Made by a program: the position numbers and the translations under genes. 64,000 nucleotides of DNA from Desulfovibrio sp. X2 (GTDB lineage: Bacteria; Desulfobacterota; Desulfovibrionia; Desulfovibrionales; Desulfovibrionaceae): the NCBI RefSeq assembly GCF_000422205.1, contig NZ_ATHV01000001.1:1-64000 (forward strand). The letters are read 5' to 3'. This document shows positions 15,285 through 25,545 of this stretch, one piece after another; the first letter of the stretch is position 1, and each line of letters begins with the position of its first letter. The notes below the pieces were generated by a model that searched no databases, was not told the DNA's origin, and was given only the letters and a program-made list of their open reading frames with translations.

Positions 15285-17225
15285 ATGGAAACGGAAAAGA
15301 CACACGACATGCGCGAAGCACCGGCAACGGGCAGGCTCACGGCCAAGCTCGAGGCCCTGGGCAGCCTCGGCGTGCTGGTCAAGGCCGAGGAGACGCTCGC
15401 CCGGCCGGGGCGGCGCGTTCCGCGCCATATCTTCCACGACCACACGCCGGTCTGGGCCTACGAGAATCCCCGCCTGCAACGTCCCTGGGCCGACGCCTCG
15501 CGCCTGCTCTTCGAGATCCTGCCCGCCGGGCTCGGGCCGGACGAGGTCGCGGCCAGGACGCGCTTCATCGTCTTTCTGGGCGCGGCGGACAGCCCGGAGT
15601 TCGAGGCCTTCTTCGCGCGCGGCGACTGCCTGACCCTGCTCTTCGAGCCCTCCGCCGAGGTCCTGGGCGAGTTCCTGGACCGCGTCCGCCCCCGCGACCT
15701 GGCCCGGCGCAAGGGCTGCGTCTTCCTGGGCGATCCGGCCGAGTTCCCCACGCCGCTCGCGGCCCTCGTCCCCGAGGGGGCCTTCGCCGCGGGATTTCCG
15801 GTCTTCTATGTCCAGGAGGGGCTGGCCGGGGCCCTGCCGGAGTACGTCGCGGGCCTCGTGGAGCAGATCGAGTTCCTCTTCTGGCGCAGCCGCGTCTATC
15901 CCGTGGAAGGGCAGCAGTGCCAGCGGAGCCTGCCGCTGCGCGAGATCAAGCGCGGGGCCATGTACGACCAGCAGCTGCACTACTGCGCCAACCTGTCCGC
16001 CTACCTGCGCCATCCCTCCATCGCCGCGCTCAAGGACGCGCTCGCGGGCGAGACGGCCGTGCTCGTGGCCGCCGGGCCGGACATGGAGCGCAGGCTGCCG
16101 CTTCTGCGCCGTCTGCGGGAGCGCGCCGTGATCATCGCCGTGCACCGCGCCCTGCCCGTGCTCCTGAAGAACGGGGTGCATCCGCACTTCACGGTCATCA
16201 ACGACAGCTCCATGGCCGCGGGCGCCTTCTTCGACCGCCTGCCCGAGCGCGTGCCCTCGACCCTGGTGGCGCACTGCCTGTGCGCGCTCGGCGAGGACCG
16301 CTTCGACAGGACGTTCCTCTTCGGCAACGTCTTTTCCGAGGTCTTCGGCGAGCGGCCGGGCCTGCGCGTGCACGGCTCGGTGATCACCGCGGCCTACTCC
16401 CTGGCCGCGTGGCTCGGCTGCGCGCGCTGCGTGCTGGTCGGCGCGCAGCTCTCGGGCAACGACCCCTGGAAGCTCGGCTACACGCCCTCGGACGTGTTCG
16501 GCGGGGGCGCGGACGGCGCGAAGCGGCCCGAGCGGCCCCTGACCGGGGCCTGGCCGCAGCTCTATCCCGTGGACACGCCCACCGGCCGCCTCTACACCAC
16601 GCTCAACTTCCGCGACGCCGCGCTCTGGCTGCTGGACGAGATCCGCGCGCAGGGCGTGCCGTGCGTGAACACCACGGCCGAGAGCATCATCCGCGGCGCG
16701 GGCGTCACCTTCGAGGAGGAGCCCGAGGTGCCGGACTCTCCCGGCATGGCGGCGCGCCTGGCCGGGCTGGCGGAGACGCCGCCCCCGGCCGTGGACAGGG
16801 CCAGGGTCCTGGCGCACGCGGCCGCGGAGATGTTCCGCTGGCGCACCATCGCCCTCACGGCCGGACATGCCTCGGCCGAACTGCACGCGGCCCTCGTGGA
16901 CGCCCAGGCCCTGGTCGGGACCGGCGTGGCGATGCCGGGCAGCCTGGGCAACGACCTGCCGTCCATGGTGAACAAGGCCATGGAGATCCTCGGCACCTTC
17001 GACAAGGACACGGTCAGTGGGCTGCTGGAGCGCTACCCGGACTTCAGCCACCCCCGCTTCCATGCCCTGGTCTTCGCCGCGCCCGGGGGGGCTCCGGGGG
17101 GCGTGCCCTATCTCCTGCGCCGGGCAGAGGGGCTCGTCTACTACTTCGACAACGTCGCGGCCATGGCGCGCGGCTTCTGCCGCGTCCTGGCCGGGCAGCT
17201 GGAGCGCATCGGCCGCCTGGGGTGA
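15285..17225 (+). CDS. Motility-associated (MAF/DUF115) glycosyltransferase
   Basis: The 646-residue protein is of the MAF family, with a central DUF115/MptE-like Rossmann domain from about 240. Markers are [15 protein letters not shown] (225-239), [41 protein letters not shown], and [19 protein letters not shown] proteins transfer nonulosonic acids such as pseudaminic or legionaminic acid to flagellin, and the flanking WbpD-like gene fits a surface-sugar role. The ATG at 15285 is one of two candidates; the ATG at 15309 is eight codons later, and neither has a textbook ribosome site. It is divergent from the DCCP-like gene, with 245 bp between the start codons. Confidence 0.88.
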   Translation: METEKTHDMREAPATGRLTAKLEALGSLGVLVKAEETLARPGRRVPRHIFHDHTPVWAYENPRLQRPWADASRLLFEILPAGLGPDEVAARTRFIVFLGAADSPEFEAFFARGDCLTLLFEPSAEVLGEFLDRVRPRDLARRKGCVFLGDPAEFPTPLAALVPEGAFAAGFPVFYVQEGLAGALPEYVAGLVEQIEFLFWRSRVYPVEGQQCQRSLPLREIKRGAMYDQQLHYCANLSAYLRHPSIAALKDALAGETAVLVAAGPDMERRLPLLRRLRERAVIIAVHRALPVLLKNGVHPHFTVINDSSMAAGAFFDRLPERVPSTLVAHCLCALGEDRFDRTFLFGNVFSEVFGERPGLRVHGSVITAAYSLAAWLGCARCVLVGAQLSGNDPWKLGYTPSDVFGGGADGAKRPERPLTGAWPQLYPVDTPTGRLYTTLNFRDAALWLLDEIRAQGVPCVNTTAESIIRGAGVTFEEEPEVPDSPGMAARLAGLAETPPPAVDRARVLAHAAAEMFRWRTIALTAGHASAELHAALVDAQALVGTGVAMPGSLGNDLPSMVNKAMEILGTFDKDTVSGLLERYPDFSHPRFHALVFAAPGGAPGGVPYLLRRAEGLVYYFDNVAAMARGFCRVLAGQLERIGRLG

Positions 17226-17349
17226 GCGGCCCGGCCCGAGGCGGCCCGCTTCCCGCGGCGCGGCCTTGCCGCTGCGACTCCTTTCCTGCATCATCCCCCA
17301 AATCCAGGCCCGCGCCCCGAGCGCGACGGACGGAAGGAGGCAGGAACGC

Positions 17350-17964
17350 ATGAAGCCCCGCACGCAGGACCCCTCTCCCGAGGAGGCCCGATTCTCGGCG
17401 GACGTGCATGAAAGCGCCGTGGTGGACGAGGACGTGGTCATCGGTCCGGGCACGCGCGTCTGGCACTTCTCGCACCTCCTCTCCGGCACGCGCATCGGCG
17501 GCGGCTGCACCATCGGGCAGAACGCGGTCATCGGACCGGACGTGCGCGTGGGCAACGGCTGCAAGATCCAGAACAACGTCTCGGTCTACAAGGGCGTGAC
17601 GCTCGAGGACGACGTCTTCTGCGGGCCGTCCGTGGTCTTCACCAACGTCAGGGTCCCGCGCAGCCGCATCCCGCGCATGCACGAGCTCTCGCCCACCCTG
17701 GTGCGGCAGGGCGCCACGCTCGGGGCCAACTGCACCATCGTCTGCGGCCTGACCATCGGGCGGCACGCCTTCGTGGGCGCGGGCGCGGTGGTGACGAAGG
17801 ACGTGGCCGACCACGCCCTGATGGTGGGCAATCCGGCGCGGCGCATCGGCTGGGTCTGCGCCTGCGGCGAACGGCTCGACGCATCGCTGGTCTGCCCGGT
17901 CTGCGGCACGGCGCACGAACCCGCGCCGCACGGGCTGCGGCAGGTCGGAGAGAGGGAGAGGTAG
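17350..17964 (+). CDS. WbpD/WlbB-like sugar N-acetyltransferase with C-terminal zinc ribbon
   Basis: This 204-residue left-handed beta-helix acetyltransferase has hexapeptide repeats in [70 protein letters not shown], and [14 protein letters not shown] (residues about 28-160). The family acetylates UDP-3-amino sugars of O-antigen or glycoprotein glycans. A CxC...CPVCG cysteine quartet at the C-terminus (about 174-193) adds a small zinc ribbon, as in several WbpD homologues. GGAGGCAGGAACGC precedes the ATG. It follows the MAF glycosyltransferase by 124 bp on the same strand, suggesting one glycan pathway. Confidence 0.9.
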   Translation: MKPRTQDPSPEEARFSADVHESAVVDEDVVIGPGTRVWHFSHLLSGTRIGGGCTIGQNAVIGPDVRVGNGCKIQNNVSVYKGVTLEDDVFCGPSVVFTNVRVPRSRIPRMHELSPTLVRQGATLGANCTIVCGLTIGRHAFVGAGAVVTKDVADHALMVGNPARRIGWVCACGERLDASLVCPVCGTAHEPAPHGLRQVGERER

Positions 17965-17994
17965 CCGGACGGCGGGCCCGCCCGGACGGGATCT

Positions 17995-20031
17995 TCAGGG
18001 GGCCGTGGCCTCGGCCGCCTCGCATGTCCGGTCGGAGGCGCAGAAGAGCCCGCGGGCCTCGTTCACGGCGCCCGTGGCGCCCACCAGCAGCAGCACGTCG
18101 CCCGGGGCCAGGGGCCGGGCGGGCGGCGGGGGCATCAGCACCTCGCCGTCGCGGCGCATGGCCAGGACCGTGACCTGCAGCCGCTTGCGCAGGGAGAGGT
18201 CGGCCAGGCTCCTGCCGTCCGCGGCCGAGCCCCGGGCCACGGTCAGGCGCAGGGTGCGCACCCCGGGCAGGTAGAGCTCCACGTGCCCGGCCCTCTCGTT
18301 GCCGTCGGGCCCGACCGTTTTGCGCAGCATCTCGTAGCCCTCGGCGCGCACCTCCTTGATGAAGGAGGAGATCTCCTCCTCGGGCACGAGGAAGGCGGCC
18401 AGGACGCGCGCCAGGACCTCGGCCGAGGCCTCGTACTCCGCGGCCACCACCTCGTCCGCGCCGAGCCTCCTGAGCTCGGCCACGTCGCCGAGGTAGGGCG
18501 TGCGGGCCACGATCAGCACCTCGGGCGCCAGGTCGCGCACCGCGAAGACGATTCCCCGGCAGGCCGCGGGGTCCGAGATGGTCACGGCCACTGCCCGGGC
18601 CCGCGTGACGCCCGCGTGCTCGAGGATGTGCTCGGAGGTGGCGTCGCCGAAGAAGATGGGCCTGCCCGCCTCGCGCTCCGCGCGCACGGTGTCCGGGTTG
18701 CCCTCGACGACCACGTAGGGCAGCCGCCAGAGCTCGGCGGCCTGGGCCATCTGGCGGCCGCCCGGTCCGAAGCCCACGATGATCAGGTGGCCCTGCAGCC
18801 GCTCCGTGCCTTCGGGCGGCGTGGCCAGCCCGTGCCCGGCGAGCAGGCCGGGCAGGCGCGTGCGGCGCAGCGCCCGGGCCATGCGGACCCCGGCGCTCAT
18901 GACGAAGGGCGTGGCGATCATGGTCAGCACCGCGGCGGCCAGGAAGATCTGGTACGCCTCGACCGGCAGCAGCCCGGCCGCCACCCCTCCCTGGGCCAGG
19001 ATGAAGGAGAACTCGCCCACCTGGAAGAGGGAGAGGCCCGTGAGCAGGGCGGCGGGCAGCCCGAGCCCGGCCGCGAGGCCCGCGGCCGTGCCGGTCAGGG
19101 ATTTGCCCGCGCTGAGCAGCAGGGCGGTCAGGAGCACGATTCCGATGTTCGCGGCCATGAAGTGCAGGTCGAGCAGCATGCCCACGGAGATGAAGAAGAA
19201 GCTCATGAACAGGTCGTGGAACGGCATGACCACGGCCACGGCCTGATGGCCGTAGTCCGATTCCGCGATCACCAGCCCGGCCAGGAAGGCGCCCAGGGCG
19301 AGCGACATGCCGAGCTTCCAGCTGAGGAAGGCCACGCCCAGGCACAGGGCGGCCACGGCCATGAGGAAGAGCTCGCGGTCGCGCGTGCGGGCCACGCGGG
19401 TGAGCACGGCCGGGGCCAGGCGCTGCGTGAGCAGCAGCGTCAGGCCCACGAGCAGCCCGGCCTTGGCCAGGAGCAGGAGCAGGTCCTCGGCCACGCCCAG
19501 GAAGCCGCCTCCGCCCGTGCCCGCGAGGATGGGCGTGAGCAGCATGAGCGGCACCACGGCGATGTCCTGGAAGATGAGGATGCCGAGCGCCGCGTTGCCG
19601 TGGGGCAGGTCCGCCTCGCCCCTGTCCTTCAGGAGCTTCAGGACCACGGCCGTGGAGGAGAGCGAGGCCAGGAAGGCGATGAAGACGTCCTGGCGCAGCA
19701 GGAGGTTCGGCCAGAGGACGAGCAGCACCACGATGCCGAGCGCCGCGGTGGCCAGCATCTGGACGGTCCCCCCGCCCAGGGCCAGGCGCTTGATGGTCGC
19801 CAGCCGCTTGACCGAGAACTCGAGCCCGATGGTGAAGAGCAGCAGGACCACGCCGAGCTCGGCCAGGAGCTCGATGGAGTGGGGGTCGCGGATCAGGGCC
19901 AGGCCGTGGGGCCCGCACAGGATGCCCGCCAGCAGGTAGCCCACTCCCGTGGGCACGCGGGCCATGCGGCAGGCGAAGACCACGGCCGCCGCGGCGCAGA
20001 TGAGCAGCACGAGCTGTCCGAGAACGTCCAT
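17995..20031 (-). CDS. Kef-type monovalent cation:proton antiporter (CPA2) with TrkA-N and TrkA-C domains
   Basis: The 678-residue membrane protein has about 12 transmembrane helices in its N-terminal 390 residues. These include the conserved FTIGLEFS, the discontinuous helix region ASLSSTAVVLKLL, and LGAFLAGLVIAESDYGHQ. A RCK/TrkA-N domain follows (LIIVGFGPGGRQMAQAAEL, then FFGDATSEHILEHAGV), and a TrkA-C domain ends the protein (about 570-655). It would exchange K+ or Na+ for protons under nucleotide control. It is 63 bp after the TauE-like gene on the same strand, so probably cotranscribed with it. A KefF/G-type ancillary subunit is not present. Confidence 0.92.
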   Translation of the reverse strand: MDVLGQLVLLICAAAAVVFACRMARVPTGVGYLLAGILCGPHGLALIRDPHSIELLAELGVVLLLFTIGLEFSVKRLATIKRLALGGGTVQMLATAALGIVVLLVLWPNLLLRQDVFIAFLASLSSTAVVLKLLKDRGEADLPHGNAALGILIFQDIAVVPLMLLTPILAGTGGGGFLGVAEDLLLLLAKAGLLVGLTLLLTQRLAPAVLTRVARTRDRELFLMAVAALCLGVAFLSWKLGMSLALGAFLAGLVIAESDYGHQAVAVVMPFHDLFMSFFFISVGMLLDLHFMAANIGIVLLTALLLSAGKSLTGTAAGLAAGLGLPAALLTGLSLFQVGEFSFILAQGGVAAGLLPVEAYQIFLAAAVLTMIATPFVMSAGVRMARALRRTRLPGLLAGHGLATPPEGTERLQGHLIIVGFGPGGRQMAQAAELWRLPYVVVEGNPDTVRAEREAGRPIFFGDATSEHILEHAGVTRARAVAVTISDPAACRGIVFAVRDLAPEVLIVARTPYLGDVAELRRLGADEVVAAEYEASAEVLARVLAAFLVPEEEISSFIKEVRAEGYEMLRKTVGPDGNERAGHVELYLPGVRTLRLTVARGSAADGRSLADLSLRKRLQVTVLAMRRDGEVLMPPPPARPLAPGDVLLLVGATGAVNEARGLFCASDRTCEAAEATAP

Positions 20032-20094
20032 GAGAGCGAGTTGTACGTGGGCCCCGGCCGGGTGTCGAGACGAATCGGCGGGGCCGGGCCGTTC

Positions 20095-20940
20095 TCAGGA
20101 CAGGCCGAGGAGCAGGATGCGCGCCCCCACGAAGGCCAGGGCCAGGGCCAGGCTCTGGATGATGAAGCGGCCCTTGATGTGGTTCGAGAGGTAGGCCCCG
20201 GCCTGCGCCCCGCCGAGCACGCCGATGGATAGGTAGAGCGTGCGCTCCAGGCCGTGGTGGAACGAGCCGATGGCCACGTGGGTCAGGGTTCCGGCCAGGG
20301 CCATGAGCATGAGCACGAAGTGCGAGGTGGCCGTGGCCACGTGGACGGGGAAGTCCAGGAGATAGATCATGGCCGGGACGTGGATGATGCCGCCGCCGAT
20401 GCCGAGGAAGCTCGAGACGAAGCCCACGAAGACGCTGATGACGACCCCGCGCCTGAGGGGGAAGGCGTATTCGTGCACCACGCCCTGGCTGTCCACGATG
20501 CGCCTGTGCGTGAGGTGCCCGCCCTCGCCCTCCGTCCTGGCCCGGGGCTGCGACCCGGGGCGCGGCGAGCGCATGATGAGGAAGACGGCTCCGGCCACCA
20601 GCAGGGCGCCGAAGATGGTGTCGAAGGCGCGGCGCGGCAGGAGCCCGGTGCCGAGCGCGCCGAGCACCGCGCCAGGCGTGGCGGCCAGGGCGAAGGCCAG
20701 GCCGGAGCGGTAGTCGATGCGGCGCATGGAGGCGTAGGCCCCGGTGCCCGAGGCGGCGTTGAAGAAGACCACGGCCAGGGAGATGCTGGTCAGCACGTCG
20801 GCCTGCTCGTTCGGGAAGAGGAGCAGCAGCAGCGGCATGAGCACGAAGCCGCCGCCCGCGCCGATGAGCGTGCCGTACGCCCCGGTGCCGAAGCCCAGGA
20901 GGATGAAGCCGAGCGCCTGCGCGAGGTCCATGTGCGCCAT
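20095..20940 (-). CDS. TauE/SafE-family sulfite/organosulfonate exporter
   Basis: The 281-residue integral membrane protein has about eight hydrophobic helices in two repeats. Both repeats carry the glycine-rich family motif: GTLIGAGGGFVLMPLL (24-39) and SSFLGIGGGIIHVPAM (176-191). A charged cytoplasmic loop (about 125-165) separates them. TauE proteins move sulfite, sulfoacetate or other anions; in a sulfate reducer a sulfur anion is a reasonable guess. An internal ATG three codons in is an alternative start. It lies 46 bp after a sensor kinase gene and 63 bp before the antiporter gene, so the three could share a transcript. Confidence 0.9.
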   Translation of the reverse strand: MAHMDLAQALGFILLGFGTGAYGTLIGAGGGFVLMPLLLLLFPNEQADVLTSISLAVVFFNAASGTGAYASMRRIDYRSGLAFALAATPGAVLGALGTGLLPRRAFDTIFGALLVAGAVFLIMRSPRPGSQPRARTEGEGGHLTHRRIVDSQGVVHEYAFPLRRGVVISVFVGFVSSFLGIGGGIIHVPAMIYLLDFPVHVATATSHFVLMLMALAGTLTHVAIGSFHHGLERTLYLSIGVLGGAQAGAYLSNHIKGRFIIQSLALALAFVGARILLLGLS

Positions 20941-20986
20941 ACGCTGTGTAGTAGCGCGGCGGGACGGGAAAGGGAACCGCCGGGCC

Positions 20987-23668
20987 TCACTCTGCGGCGA
21001 GCAGTTCCGCTCCCGCCGCTGGGAAGGACAGGGTGACGCGCGTGCCGCTCTTCTCCCCGGCCTCGTCCTGTCCGGGCTCGATGGACACGTCGCCCTTCAG
21101 CTGCTCCACGAGGCCGCGCACGAGCATGAGCCCGAGCGACTTGGCCTCGGAGATGTCCGCCACTTCGGGCATGCCCACGCCGTCGTCGGACACGCTGAGC
21201 ACGATCTGCTCCTGCTCGCGGCGCATCCTGAGGCGCAGGCTGCCTCCGGCGCGGCCCACGAAGGCGTGGCGCACGGCGTTGGTGATCAGCTCGTTCAATA
21301 TCAGCCCGCAGGGGATGGCCTTGTCCATGGGCAGGGAGAGGGCCTGGGCATCGACCGCCAGGGAGATTCTCGAGCCGCGCTGGAACGAGGCCACGAGGCG
21401 GGAGGCGAGGTTCTTCAGGTAGGCGGCGAAGTCCACGCGGGCGAGGTCGTGGGAGCGGTAGATGCTCTCGTGGACCAGGGCGAGGGTGGTGATGCGGTTG
21501 CGGCTCTCGGCGAAGATCTCCTGCAGCCCCGGATCGTCGATGCCGCCGGACTGCAGGTTCAGGAGGCTCGAGATGATCTGCAGGTTGTTCTTCACCCGGT
21601 GGTGGATCTCGCGCAGCAAGATGTCCTTCTCCTCCAGGGAGCGCCTGAGTTGCTCCTCGTAGGCCCTGCGCTCGGTCATGTCGCGGCCGATGCAGAAGAT
21701 CATGCCCGCGTCGAGCAGGGGCTGCGCGCTCCAGGCGATCCAGCGCGTGGTGCCGTCCTTGCAGCTGTGGCGGACCTCGACCTGGAAGACCGGGATGCCG
21801 CGCAGGACCTTGGCCGTGGCAGAGGAGGCCAGGAAGGCGTCTTCGTCCATGACGGTGTCGCGCCAGCCGCGGCCCAGCAGCTCCTCGGCCTCGTAGCCCA
21901 GGGCCTTGCCCCAGGCCGGGTTGATCTGGCGCAGCCTGGCGTCCGTGTCCACGATGCAGAGCAGGTCCGGGGAGAGGGTGAAGAGCAGGGCCTGCTCGCG
22001 CCGGGCCTGGGCGCGGTCGTCGCGGGCCAGCAGGGCGGGCACGGCCACGGAGAGGAATTCCGCCACCCCCGAGAGCACGGCACGCTCGCGCTCCGTCCAT
22101 TCCCGCTCCACGGGCGCGTTGAGGCTCAAGAGGCCGTGCAGCCCCTCGTCGTGGCGCACCGGGACGTCGAGCAGGGCCACGGTGCCCTGGGCCGCGAACT
22201 CGTGCGCGAAGGGCCGAAGCGGCGGTGAGGCGGCCACGTCGCTCACGGCCACCACGTCGTTCTGCCTGAGCAGGGCCAGATAGTCCGGCGCGGCGTTGAG
22301 GTCGAAGCTGCCGCCCGCGAGTGGGGCCATGCCTTCGGGCGCGGAGCAGGCGATGACCGAGCGCGTCCCGTCCTTGTCGACCACGGAGTAGCTGGCCCGC
22401 ATCCCCGGGGCGAAGTCAGCGATGCGGCGCAGAACGTGGTCCAGGAACTCCTGCAGGGTGAGCTCGAAGAGGTTGGCCGAGGCGATGGAGTTGACCATCT
22501 CCAGCCGCTCCGTGTGCAGGCGCAGCCCCTCCTCCGCCAGGCGCCGCTCGCGTATCTCCTCGGCCAGCCGCTCGGCCATCTCGTCGAAGGCCCTGGCCAG
22601 GCGGTGGATCTCGCCCTGGCCGGGCGGGAGGTTCGTGCGCGCCGTGAGGTCGCCTCCCCCGAGCCTGCGCACGGCGGCCATGAGGGCCGAGACCTGGCGG
22701 AAGACGAAGACTTCGCCGCCCACGAAGATGACGGCCATGGACAGGAGCGCGACCAGGCACAAGAGGAGGTTGTAGCGCGTGAGCCGCGCGCCCATGGCCG
22801 CGAAGGCCTGCTCCTCCGGGCGGCCGATGCAGACGTCCAGGGAGCTTGCGCCGATCTTGAGCGGCGAGCAGGCGAAGAGGTATCTGCCGGCCGCGAGCCC
22901 TTGGGCCACGAAGGCGCCCCGGCCCGCGACGTTCCGGATGCCGCTGAAGAGCTTGGTGTCGGCGATGTTTTGCCCCACGAGCGCCGTGCCGTCCGGATGG
23001 CGCGCCAGGATGGTGCCGTCCGGGGTCAGGAGCGTCAGGCTCGAATCGGGCGGCAGGGAGATCCTGCCGATGACCGCGAGGATGCCGTCCAGGCTGGCCG
23101 AGACGGCCAGGATCCCGGAGACCGAGCCCGCGTCGTCGGTCAGGGGCAGGGCGAAGTTGATCTCCGCCCGTCCCGTGGCCGGGTCGAGCCGGTATTCGCT
23201 GCTCGTGAAGCGGCCCGTGCGCATGACCTCCCGGAACCAGGCGCGTTCGGAGACGTCGTTTGCGCGCGGCTCGGCGGAGGAGGCGCAGACCGTGTGGCCG
23301 GACGGGGAGAGGAGGCGGATGGCCGAGTACCGCGGGTAGCGTTCGCGCATCTCGGCGAAGAGGAGGGAGCAGGCGTTCGCCTCCTTGTCCGCGACCTGCG
23401 GGGTGCGTGAGAGGGTAATCAGGAACTGTTCCACGCCCTCCACGAACTGGTGCTCGGCAAAGGCCACGGAGTCGGCCAGCCGTTCGGCCTCGTGCAGCAC
23501 GTCGTTCTCGGCGGAGATGCGCATCTCGCGGCGGGCGGAGAGCGTCACGAGCACGATGGGCACGAGGCCGCAGACAATGATGAGCAGCAGCCGGAAGCGG
23601 AGGCTGCCCACGATGCGGCCTACTCGGGTCGCGGAACCGGTCCCCTGCGAGAGGTCCCTGGCGGACAT
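20987..23668 (-). CDS. Membrane sensor histidine kinase, dCache-HAMP-GAF-PAS-HisKA_2
   Basis: The protein has 893 residues. A first TM (about 23-42) and a second (about 300-320) enclose a periplasmic double-Cache domain (RYSAIRLLSPSGHTVCAS ... FALPLTDDAGSVSGILAVS). HAMP (about 322-375), GAF (about 395-540) and PAS (about 555-670) domains follow. The phosphoacceptor is in LLREIHHRVKNNLQ (H689), the HisKA_2 type. The ATPase domain has NELITNAVRHAF and DDGVGMP intact. Such kinases often signal to NarL-like or PP2C outputs; a PAS-PP2C gene lies divergently 112 bp away. The ATG at 23668 is preceded by GGAGGGG. The partner regulator is unknown. Confidence 0.92.
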   Translation of the reverse strand: MSARDLSQGTGSATRVGRIVGSLRFRLLLIIVCGLVPIVLVTLSARREMRISAENDVLHEAERLADSVAFAEHQFVEGVEQFLITLSRTPQVADKEANACSLLFAEMRERYPRYSAIRLLSPSGHTVCASSAEPRANDVSERAWFREVMRTGRFTSSEYRLDPATGRAEINFALPLTDDAGSVSGILAVSASLDGILAVIGRISLPPDSSLTLLTPDGTILARHPDGTALVGQNIADTKLFSGIRNVAGRGAFVAQGLAAGRYLFACSPLKIGASSLDVCIGRPEEQAFAAMGARLTRYNLLLCLVALLSMAVIFVGGEVFVFRQVSALMAAVRRLGGGDLTARTNLPPGQGEIHRLARAFDEMAERLAEEIRERRLAEEGLRLHTERLEMVNSIASANLFELTLQEFLDHVLRRIADFAPGMRASYSVVDKDGTRSVIACSAPEGMAPLAGGSFDLNAAPDYLALLRQNDVVAVSDVAASPPLRPFAHEFAAQGTVALLDVPVRHDEGLHGLLSLNAPVEREWTERERAVLSGVAEFLSVAVPALLARDDRAQARREQALLFTLSPDLLCIVDTDARLRQINPAWGKALGYEAEELLGRGWRDTVMDEDAFLASSATAKVLRGIPVFQVEVRHSCKDGTTRWIAWSAQPLLDAGMIFCIGRDMTERRAYEEQLRRSLEEKDILLREIHHRVKNNLQIISSLLNLQSGGIDDPGLQEIFAESRNRITTLALVHESIYRSHDLARVDFAAYLKNLASRLVASFQRGSRISLAVDAQALSLPMDKAIPCGLILNELITNAVRHAFVGRAGGSLRLRMRREQEQIVLSVSDDGVGMPEVADISEAKSLGLMLVRGLVEQLKGDVSIEPGQDEAGEKSGTRVTLSFPAAGAELLAAE

Positions 23669-23779
23669 AGCCCCTCCGTGGCATGCGTGACACGACGATT
23701 TCAATTTATACGATTCGATGATTTGTGCTAATGATATTTCAACGGAGCGTATTCCCACCGCGAGCCAAGGGAGGGCGAG

Positions 23780-25336
23780 GTGCACGAGGAACACTGCGGC
23801 AAGCCCCGGGGCGCGGCGCCCGGCAGGCCTTCGGGCGGACAGGACGCCGTGGTCCAAGACGAGCCCGGACTCGCGCGGATGATCGTGTCGCGCAGCCCGG
23901 TGATCCTCTTCAAGCGCCTCCCGTCCCCGGATCCCCGGCTGGTCTTCGTCTCGGAGAACATCTCCCGCTTCGGATACTCGGCCGCGGATTTTCTGGAGGA
24001 GCGCGTGACCTGGCGCGACATCGTGCTGCCCGAGGACATGGAGCGGATGCGCCGCGAGATCCTCGACCACGCCGACGCGGGCAGCGACGAGTACTCCCAG
24101 GAGTACCGCATCGTCACCCGCGGGGGCGAGGTGCGCTGGGTGCACGACGTGACCACGGCCGTGCGCGGGGCGGACGGGAAGATCGCCTACTACCAGGGCG
24201 TGGCCACGGACGTGACGGAGCGCAAGCTGGCCGAGCTCTCGCTGCGCGAGAGCGAGGAGCGCCACCGCCGCATCCTGGAGACCGCGGCCGAGGGCTTCAT
24301 GCTGCTGGACCCCGACCTGCGCATCGTCGAGGTCAACGAGGCCTACGCGCGCATGCTCGGCTACCCGCGCGACGCGCTCAGGGGCAAGACGCCCGCTGAG
24401 CTGGCCACGCCGGAATACGCGCGCTGGCTCGCGCGCAACCGCGAGGTGCTGCTCTCGCACGAGCACCGCATCTTCGAGGGCACGCTGCGCGGCAGGGAGG
24501 GGCGCACCGTGCCCGTGCTGATCCACGCCAACACCCTGCGCGACGTGGAGGGCCGCGTGGAGGGGCACGTGGCCTTCGTCACCGACCTCACGGAGCAGAA
24601 GCGCTCGCTGCGCCTGGCGGCCGAGGTCCAGCGGAGCCTCCTGCCGAGCGAGATGCCGGTGGTCGCGGGGCTCGACGTGGCGGCGCGCTCCGTGCCCTGC
24701 GAGGACCTGGGCGGCGACTATTTCGACCTCGTGGCCGGGCAGGGGCCGGACGGCGCCGGACTCACGGCCGCGGTGGGCGACATCTCGGGGCACGGCGTGG
24801 ATTCGGCCCTGCTCATGGCCGCGGCGCGCGGCAGCGTGCGCCAGCAGCTGGCCAGCGGCGCGGAGCTCGGCGCCGCCCTGGCCGCGACCAACCGCGACCT
24901 CTTCCGCGACTTCCTGGCCACCTCGCGCTTCATGACGCTCCTGGCCGTGCGCCTGGACGGCGGCGGCAACCTCGAGTGGGCCCGGGCCGGGCAGGACCCT
25001 CCGCTGCTCTACGATCCGCGCGAGGACGCCTTCGCCAGCCTGCTCGGCGAGGGTCTGCCGCTCGGCGTGCTCGAGGACGCCCCCTACGCCCAGGAGCACT
25101 ATGGCCCCCTGCCGCCGGGCACGGTGCTGGCGCTCGGCACGGACGGCATCTGGGAAGCGTCCGACCAGAGCGGAGAGCTCTTCGGCAAGGACCGCTTCAT
25201 GGACGCGGTGCGCAGGTCCGCCCAGGGCAGCGCGGCCGAGATAGTGGAGGCCGTCTTCGCCGCGGTGAGCGAGTTCCAGCAAGCCTTGCGGCCTCAGGAC
25301 GACATCACGCTCGTGGTCGTGAAGACCCTGGCCTGA
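23780..25336 (+). CDS. PAS-PAS-PP2C (RsbU/SpoIIE-type) phosphatase
   Basis: The 518-residue soluble protein has two PAS domains (about 30-150, ending [10 protein letters not shown], and about 155-270, ending FVTDLTEQK). A PP2C/SpoIIE phosphatase follows (about 285-515), with metal-binding Asp residues in [12 protein letters not shown] and [16 protein letters not shown] and a closing [10 protein letters not shown]. It would dephosphorylate an anti-sigma-factor antagonist in response to a bound ligand. The GTG start follows GGGAGGGCGAG. It is divergent from the dCache kinase; their shared 112-bp spacer is AT-rich and holds both promoters, which hints at a joint signalling unit. Confidence 0.92.
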   Translation: MHEEHCGKPRGAAPGRPSGGQDAVVQDEPGLARMIVSRSPVILFKRLPSPDPRLVFVSENISRFGYSAADFLEERVTWRDIVLPEDMERMRREILDHADAGSDEYSQEYRIVTRGGEVRWVHDVTTAVRGADGKIAYYQGVATDVTERKLAELSLRESEERHRRILETAAEGFMLLDPDLRIVEVNEAYARMLGYPRDALRGKTPAELATPEYARWLARNREVLLSHEHRIFEGTLRGREGRTVPVLIHANTLRDVEGRVEGHVAFVTDLTEQKRSLRLAAEVQRSLLPSEMPVVAGLDVAARSVPCEDLGGDYFDLVAGQGPDGAGLTAAVGDISGHGVDSALLMAAARGSVRQQLASGAELGAALAATNRDLFRDFLATSRFMTLLAVRLDGGGNLEWARAGQDPPLLYDPREDAFASLLGEGLPLGVLEDAPYAQEHYGPLPPGTVLALGTDGIWEASDQSGELFGKDRFMDAVRRSAQGSAAEIVEAVFAAVSEFQQALRPQDDITLVVVKTLA

Positions 25337-25355
25337 GGGATTCCTTTCCCTTCGC

Positions 25356-25386
25356 GGCCGCCGCAGGGCGGCCATTCCTTCCTCTT
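25356..25386 (+). terminator. Possible terminator of the PP2C gene
   Basis: GGCCGCC (25356-25362) pairs with GGCGGCC (25367-25373) around GCAG. It is followed by a pyrimidine-rich ATTCCTTCCTCTT. It lies 20 bp past the stop codon. The stem is short and the tail is not a pure T run. Confidence 0.5.
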
Positions 25387-25545
25387 ATCCTCCGAAATTC
25401 CCTTTTCTCCTGCCATTCGGGAGATTCGTCATCTGTCGTTATATTTTTGATCGCGAGACTGGCGGCAAGCGCGTGCATGCCCTATGGTGTGAACATAGAA
25501 AAATCTGTCAGCATGTACCAATCAGCAAATTTTTCGGGGGGTTGT

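Noticed and set aside
25460-25480. Sigma-54-like CTGGCGGC...GTGCA upstream of the MCP gene
   Set aside because: GG-to-GC spacing is too long by two bases and the -24 box is poor.
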